Part shown: in pieces, positions 43,579-46,907 of the stretch
Layout: every line of letters begins with the position of its first letter
How positions within the stretch are numbered: the stretch's first letter is position 1
From: Mariniphaga sp964559175
GTDB lineage: Bacteria > Bacteroidota > Bacteroidia > Bacteroidales > Prolixibacteraceae
Assembly: GCA_964559175.1 (NCBI GenBank)
Contig: CAZLGT010000045.1
Coordinates: forward strand, 1-46,907
Length of the DNA stretch: 46,907 bases
Direction of reading: 5' to 3'
Translations under genes and position numbers: made by a program
Notes under the pieces: model-generated
Told to the model about the DNA's origin: nothing
Databases searched by the model: none
Seen by the model: only the letters and a program-made list of their open reading frames with translations

Positions 43579-45201
43579 ATGATGAAGAATGTAATTTTTT
43601 CTGTATTCGCCTTATTCAGTCTGATTGCCTGTGGCAGAGAACCCGAGCCGACAATTGAGGTCGATAAAAACGATGATACCTATTCGCCGGCAAAGGTACA
43701 ACCGGTTTTGGAGGAATGGCATCGCAAAAATTTCAGTTATTTCTATGAAGGTGGCGACCCGCTAACCGGAATGGCATACGAAGGGAATGAACGCGGAACA
43801 ACAGTTACAACAGGAGGAAGCGGATTTGGGGTAATGGCGCTTATTGTTGGTTCTGAACGTGGTTGGATTACCCGCCAGCAGGCTGCTGAACAAACACAAA
43901 AAATAGTGCGTTTTTTAGGAAAAGCCGAACGTTTCAAAGGAATGTGGTCGCATTGGTACAACACCGATGGAACCGCACACCCATTTGGCAACCAGGTGAA
44001 AACCGGCGATGTGATTGAAAGCTCGTTCATGATGGCCGGACTGCTCACTGCTGCCGAATACTATACTTCAAATTCACCTGTTGAAGCTGAAATTCGTGAT
44101 TCTGTCGCCTCATTTTGGAATACCATGGACTGGAAATTTTATGCCCAGTCAGGTACAGAACTGAAATGGCTCTGGTATTCGCTCGAAAACCGTTTGGAAC
44201 TGAATATCAACGGTTGGCACGAAGGATGGATTGCCTATATTCTGGCCTTGGGGGCTCCTGAAAATAATGCAATTTCAGAATCGGTATATCAACAGGGATG
44301 GCAAAAGAACGGAGATTTTTATCACCCGAACCGGTCATTTTATGGATACGAACTTCCTTTAGGCGAAGATAAGGGTGGCCCGCTGTTTTTTGCCCATTAT
44401 TCGTTTCTGGGCCTAAACCCGCAATTACTGGAAGACAATTACGCCAATTACTGGAAACAAAATGTGGCGCACACCATGATTAACCGGCATTATTGTGTTG
44501 CCGACGCACCAAAAGCAAATGAATATGATGAAAAAAACTGGGGTTTAACCGCTTGCTACGGCGGAAAACCGCCATGGGAATACAAAGCACGTTCACCCTT
44601 AAACGACGATGGAGTTATTGCGCCAACAGCCGCGTTAGCTTCATATCCGTACACCCCGTTTTACAGCACACAGGTTTTGCTTAATCTGGCAGAATTGCCT
44701 TTGGTTCACGGAAACTACGGATTTGCCGATTCTTACAGCCCTGCAACAAACACCTCTGAAAAAAAGCATCTTGCCATCGACCAGGGGCCAATCGTTGTGA
44801 TGATGGAAAATTACCGTTCAGGACTAATCTGGAACCTGATGATGAAAAGTGAACACGTTAAAAGAGGATTAAGCCGCGCCGGCGTAAAGGAAAAGCCCGG
44901 ATATGAACAGGGATTCTACCTGGCAATGATAAACACGGCAACCGAAGAATATGACATGATGCGACATCCGGACCGGAAACAGTTTGAACTGAATTATTTT
45001 TTGGAAAGTGCCGGAAATACCCAGTTTACAATTACAAATAAAGCCGGAGACAAAATTGTTTTTGAAAAATCTGTTTCTGCAGCTGCCGGAGAAAATATAC
45101 TTGAATTTGACAGCAATGATATTTTAAATGGGAAACAATATGTAATAAAAATGATAACTCCCGATAGTAAGGAATATTCAATTTTAACAAACCTGAGATA
45201 A
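43579..45201 (+). CDS. GH144 / Glycoamylase-domain lipoprotein, probable beta-1,2-glucan hydrolase
   Basis: This 540-residue lipoprotein has lipobox LIAC with Cys18 lipidated, followed by an acidic stretch. The start is the ATG-ATG pair at 43579: it gives a proper lipoprotein signal, while an in-frame ATG at 43423 would lie inside susD. The (alpha/alpha)6 Glycoamylase domain spans about 50-450, with GFGVMALIVGSERGW, FKGMWSHWYNTDGTAHPFG, GWHEGWIAYILALGAP and GGKPPWEYKARSPLNDDGVI. This family, classified as GH144, includes endo-beta-1,2-glucanases and sophorose-releasing enzymes. A roughly 75-residue beta tail follows. Specificity for beta-1,2-glucan is inferred from the family. Confidence 0.88.
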   Translation: MMKNVIFSVFALFSLIACGREPEPTIEVDKNDDTYSPAKVQPVLEEWHRKNFSYFYEGGDPLTGMAYEGNERGTTVTTGGSGFGVMALIVGSERGWITRQQAAEQTQKIVRFLGKAERFKGMWSHWYNTDGTAHPFGNQVKTGDVIESSFMMAGLLTAAEYYTSNSPVEAEIRDSVASFWNTMDWKFYAQSGTELKWLWYSLENRLELNINGWHEGWIAYILALGAPENNAISESVYQQGWQKNGDFYHPNRSFYGYELPLGEDKGGPLFFAHYSFLGLNPQLLEDNYANYWKQNVAHTMINRHYCVADAPKANEYDEKNWGLTACYGGKPPWEYKARSPLNDDGVIAPTAALASYPYTPFYSTQVLLNLAELPLVHGNYGFADSYSPATNTSEKKHLAIDQGPIVVMMENYRSGLIWNLMMKSEHVKRGLSRAGVKEKPGYEQGFYLAMINTATEEYDMMRHPDRKQFELNYFLESAGNTQFTITNKAGDKIVFEKSVSAAAGENILEFDSNDILNGKQYVIKMITPDSKEYSILTNLR

Positions 45202-45235
45202 ATAAATAGTATTTAACAATTTAAAATTAATGATT

Positions 45236-46907
45236 ATGAAAGGAATGATTTTTACTTTATTTATTACTCTCTTTTCCTTTGCGGGCTTGTTCGCACAGGG
45301 TTTGGAAGACATCCTGCTGGATGACTTTGAAAGTGGCGAGGTAAGTTTTACCGAAGAGGTAAATGTAAACCCGCCTGCACACATGGATGTTGCGGTGGTT
45401 GATAATCCGGTAAAAGAAGGGATTAACACCAGCGACAAAGTTTGGGAATGGAAACGGTATGACGCTGAAACTGCCAATGTAATCTGGGCAGGATTTTATG
45501 CAACTCTAAAAAACGAGATTCCTAATGGTTACCATCGCATTGAAGTAAAGTATCTGCGTACAAATGCTACTTCGCAACTAAAAATTAAAGTAGAAGGAGC
45601 GGTTACCAAAGAGATAAGTTCTGTTACACCGGCTACAAAAACAAACGAATGGGAAACACTGGTTTTTGATCTTACTGAAAATGAGATTAAAAACATAAAA
45701 GTTTTCGGAATGTTTCCCGATTTTTATGAACCAATTGACCCGACTGCAATAACCTACATCGACGATATTAAAATTATTTACGATGAATCGGTAACTCCAC
45801 CGCCGGGTCCATCATCACTTGTTTTGTTCGACAACAGCGAAAGCGACCGTTTTTACGATCAAAGCTGGTCAACCAAAACTGCTCCAAGCACATTGGTTCA
45901 GGAACATTGGGAAGGCGCCGGCTTGCCCGATGGCGATAAACTTCCCGTTGTAACTGACCCGGTTAAAGCAGGCACAAATGCACTAAAACTGCAATGGAAA
46001 TCAGCCGAAGGTGGCTCATGGATGGCTATGGTTGCTTCCATTGGTTGGAAAATGTTCGATTTAACAACAATGGATACCTTAAAATTCTGGATTAACTCTC
46101 CGGTTGATTTATCAAAAGCTGCATTGCCTAAATTCTTTTTCGAGGCGGGAAGCGGAGACCCAAACAAAACCGGGAAACTATTGCTTGCGGATTATATTGA
46201 AGCAGACCTGGTTGCCAATACCTGGACTGAAGTAAATATACTTTTAAGCGATGTTTGGGCTGCCGATGAAACCTTTACTGCAAAAGACATTATTAAAGGT
46301 ATTTTCTTCGAACAAAATGCAGCCGACAATGTGGAGCATACGTTGTACCTGGACGAATTTATTTTCAAAGCTAAAGAAATTCCGGTTGTTACTTCGGTTT
46401 TGTTTTTCGATAACAGCGCCGACAACCGTTTCCACGATCAAAGCTGGTCAACCAAAACTGCTCCAAGCACATTGGTCCAGGAACATTGGGAAGGCCCAGG
46501 CTTGCCTGATGGCGATAAACTTCCCGTTGTAACTGAACCGGTAAAAGCAGGCGCAAATGCACTGAAACTGCAATGGAAGTCGGTGGAAGGTGGCTCATGG
46601 ATGGCTATGGTAGCTGCTCTTGACTGGAAGTCTTTCGATTTAACAACAATGAAAAACTTTAAATTCTGGATTTACTCGCCTGAAGCGCTGCCAAAATCAG
46701 CTTTGCCAAAATTCTTTTTAGAGTCTCACAGCGGTGATCCTAATAAAACAGGGAAATTAATGCTGGCAGATTATGTTGCAACCGATTTGGCTGCCAACAC
46801 CTGGACTGAAGTAAATATTATTCTTGCTGATGTTTGGGCAGCCGATGAAACATTTACTGCAAAAGACATTATTAAAGGTATTTTCTTCGAACAAAATGCA
46901 GCCGACA
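45236..46907 (+). CDS. Exported repeat protein, probable surface glycan-binding protein, 3' end cut
   Basis: The frame is open from the ATG at 45236 to the window end (557 codons). A signal peptide (about 1-22, ending LFAQG) is followed by a first beta-sandwich-like domain (about 25-185, starting DDFESGEV). A proline linker (TPPPGP) leads to two tandem units of 193 residues, the second truncated by the window. Each unit contains DQSWSTKTAPS, GGSWMAMV, FDLTTM and KDIIKGIFFEQNAAD, in the style of galactose-binding or CBM-like folds. No catalytic motif was seen. Its position 34 bases after the GH144 gene suggests a surface glycan-binding protein or a multi-module enzyme whose catalytic part lies beyond the edge. 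Confidence 0.75.
   Translation, partial: MKGMIFTLFITLFSFAGLFAQGLEDILLDDFESGEVSFTEEVNVNPPAHMDVAVVDNPVKEGINTSDKVWEWKRYDAETANVIWAGFYATLKNEIPNGYHRIEVKYLRTNATSQLKIKVEGAVTKEISSVTPATKTNEWETLVFDLTENEIKNIKVFGMFPDFYEPIDPTAITYIDDIKIIYDESVTPPPGPSSLVLFDNSESDRFYDQSWSTKTAPSTLVQEHWEGAGLPDGDKLPVVTDPVKAGTNALKLQWKSAEGGSWMAMVASIGWKMFDLTTMDTLKFWINSPVDLSKAALPKFFFEAGSGDPNKTGKLLLADYIEADLVANTWTEVNILLSDVWAADETFTAKDIIKGIFFEQNAADNVEHTLYLDEFIFKAKEIPVVTSVLFFDNSADNRFHDQSWSTKTAPSTLVQEHWEGPGLPDGDKLPVVTEPVKAGANALKLQWKSVEGGSWMAMVAALDWKSFDLTTMKNFKFWIYSPEALPKSALPKFFLESHSGDPNKTGKLMLADYVATDLAANTWTEVNIILADVWAADETFTAKDIIKGIFFEQNAAD
45815..46907 (+). repeat. Tandem coding repeat, 579-base period
   Basis: Unit 1 is 45815-46393; unit 2 is 46394-46907 and is cut after 514 bases. 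The units keep the same frame. Identical runs include 42 bases (45856-45897 and 46435-46476) and 55 bases (46274-46328 and 46853-46907), so the duplication is recent or kept uniform by recombination. More units may follow outside the window. Confidence 0.9.

Noticed and set aside
45815..46907. Repeated DNA considered as a CRISPR array or mobile repeat
   Set aside because: The period is 579 bases, in frame, and inside one coding region; it is a protein repeat.

Overview
The window looks like chromosome of a Bacteroidota bacterium. Evidence: an LpxC/FabZ fusion preceded by lpxD and an HD-domain gene, a rimP-nusA-infB operon with a long Lys/Glu-rich IF2 N-terminus, two SusC/SusD pairs, a propeller-type membrane-spanning regulator with a LuxR-like HTH, and promoters of the TTTG-N19-TAnnTTTG type. 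The gene style suggests a free-living polysaccharide degrader of the Bacteroidales/Marinilabiliales kind; that placement is inference. No rRNA, tRNA or CRISPR array was seen.

Bases 1-11.6 kb are housekeeping. On the minus strand lie an HD phosphohydrolase, lpxD and lpxC/fabZ (cut by the window start), for lipid A and fatty-acid synthesis. Divergently come rimP, nusA and infB, then a large membrane-anchored protein with a C-terminal propeller-like half.

Bases 11.6-17.2 kb are a tight six-gene minus-strand operon: MFS transporter, IclR regulator, glucarate-dehydratase-like enolase-superfamily enzyme, SMP-30 lactonase, SDR dehydrogenase and RraA-fold aldolase. Together these could form a complete non-phosphorylative route from a sugar or sugar acid to pyruvate plus an aldehyde.

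Bases 17.5-34.2 kb are a divergent polysaccharide-utilisation locus (PUL 1): SusC, SusD, a GH2 beta-mannosidase-like enzyme, four GH10-like paralogues, a clan GH-A lipoprotein and an exported protein of unknown function. The GH10 paralogues keep both catalytic glutamates but lack the usual ENxxK and WxH xylan-binding signatures, so their substrate is probably not plain xylan. PUL 1 and the sugar-acid operon share a 275-base control region rich in palindromes, which suggests joint control. This is the best candidate here for an undescribed system.

Bases 34.2-38.6 kb hold a scar: a fragment of the 3' end of a SusR-like regulator, a structured repeat, an AAA-type ATPase gene, and then an intact SusR-like regulator whose 3' end matches the fragment.

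Bases 39.0-46.9 kb are PUL 2: SusC, SusD, a GH144 (beta-1,2-glucanase-type) lipoprotein and a surface protein with at least two nearly identical 193-residue repeats, cut by the window end. It is probably controlled by the divergent SusR-like regulator.

Hand counts of 60-base blocks suggest a base-composition shift: 30/60 G+C in infB (7501-7560), 16/60 in susC1 (20041-20100) and 17/60 in the GH2 gene (22561-22620).
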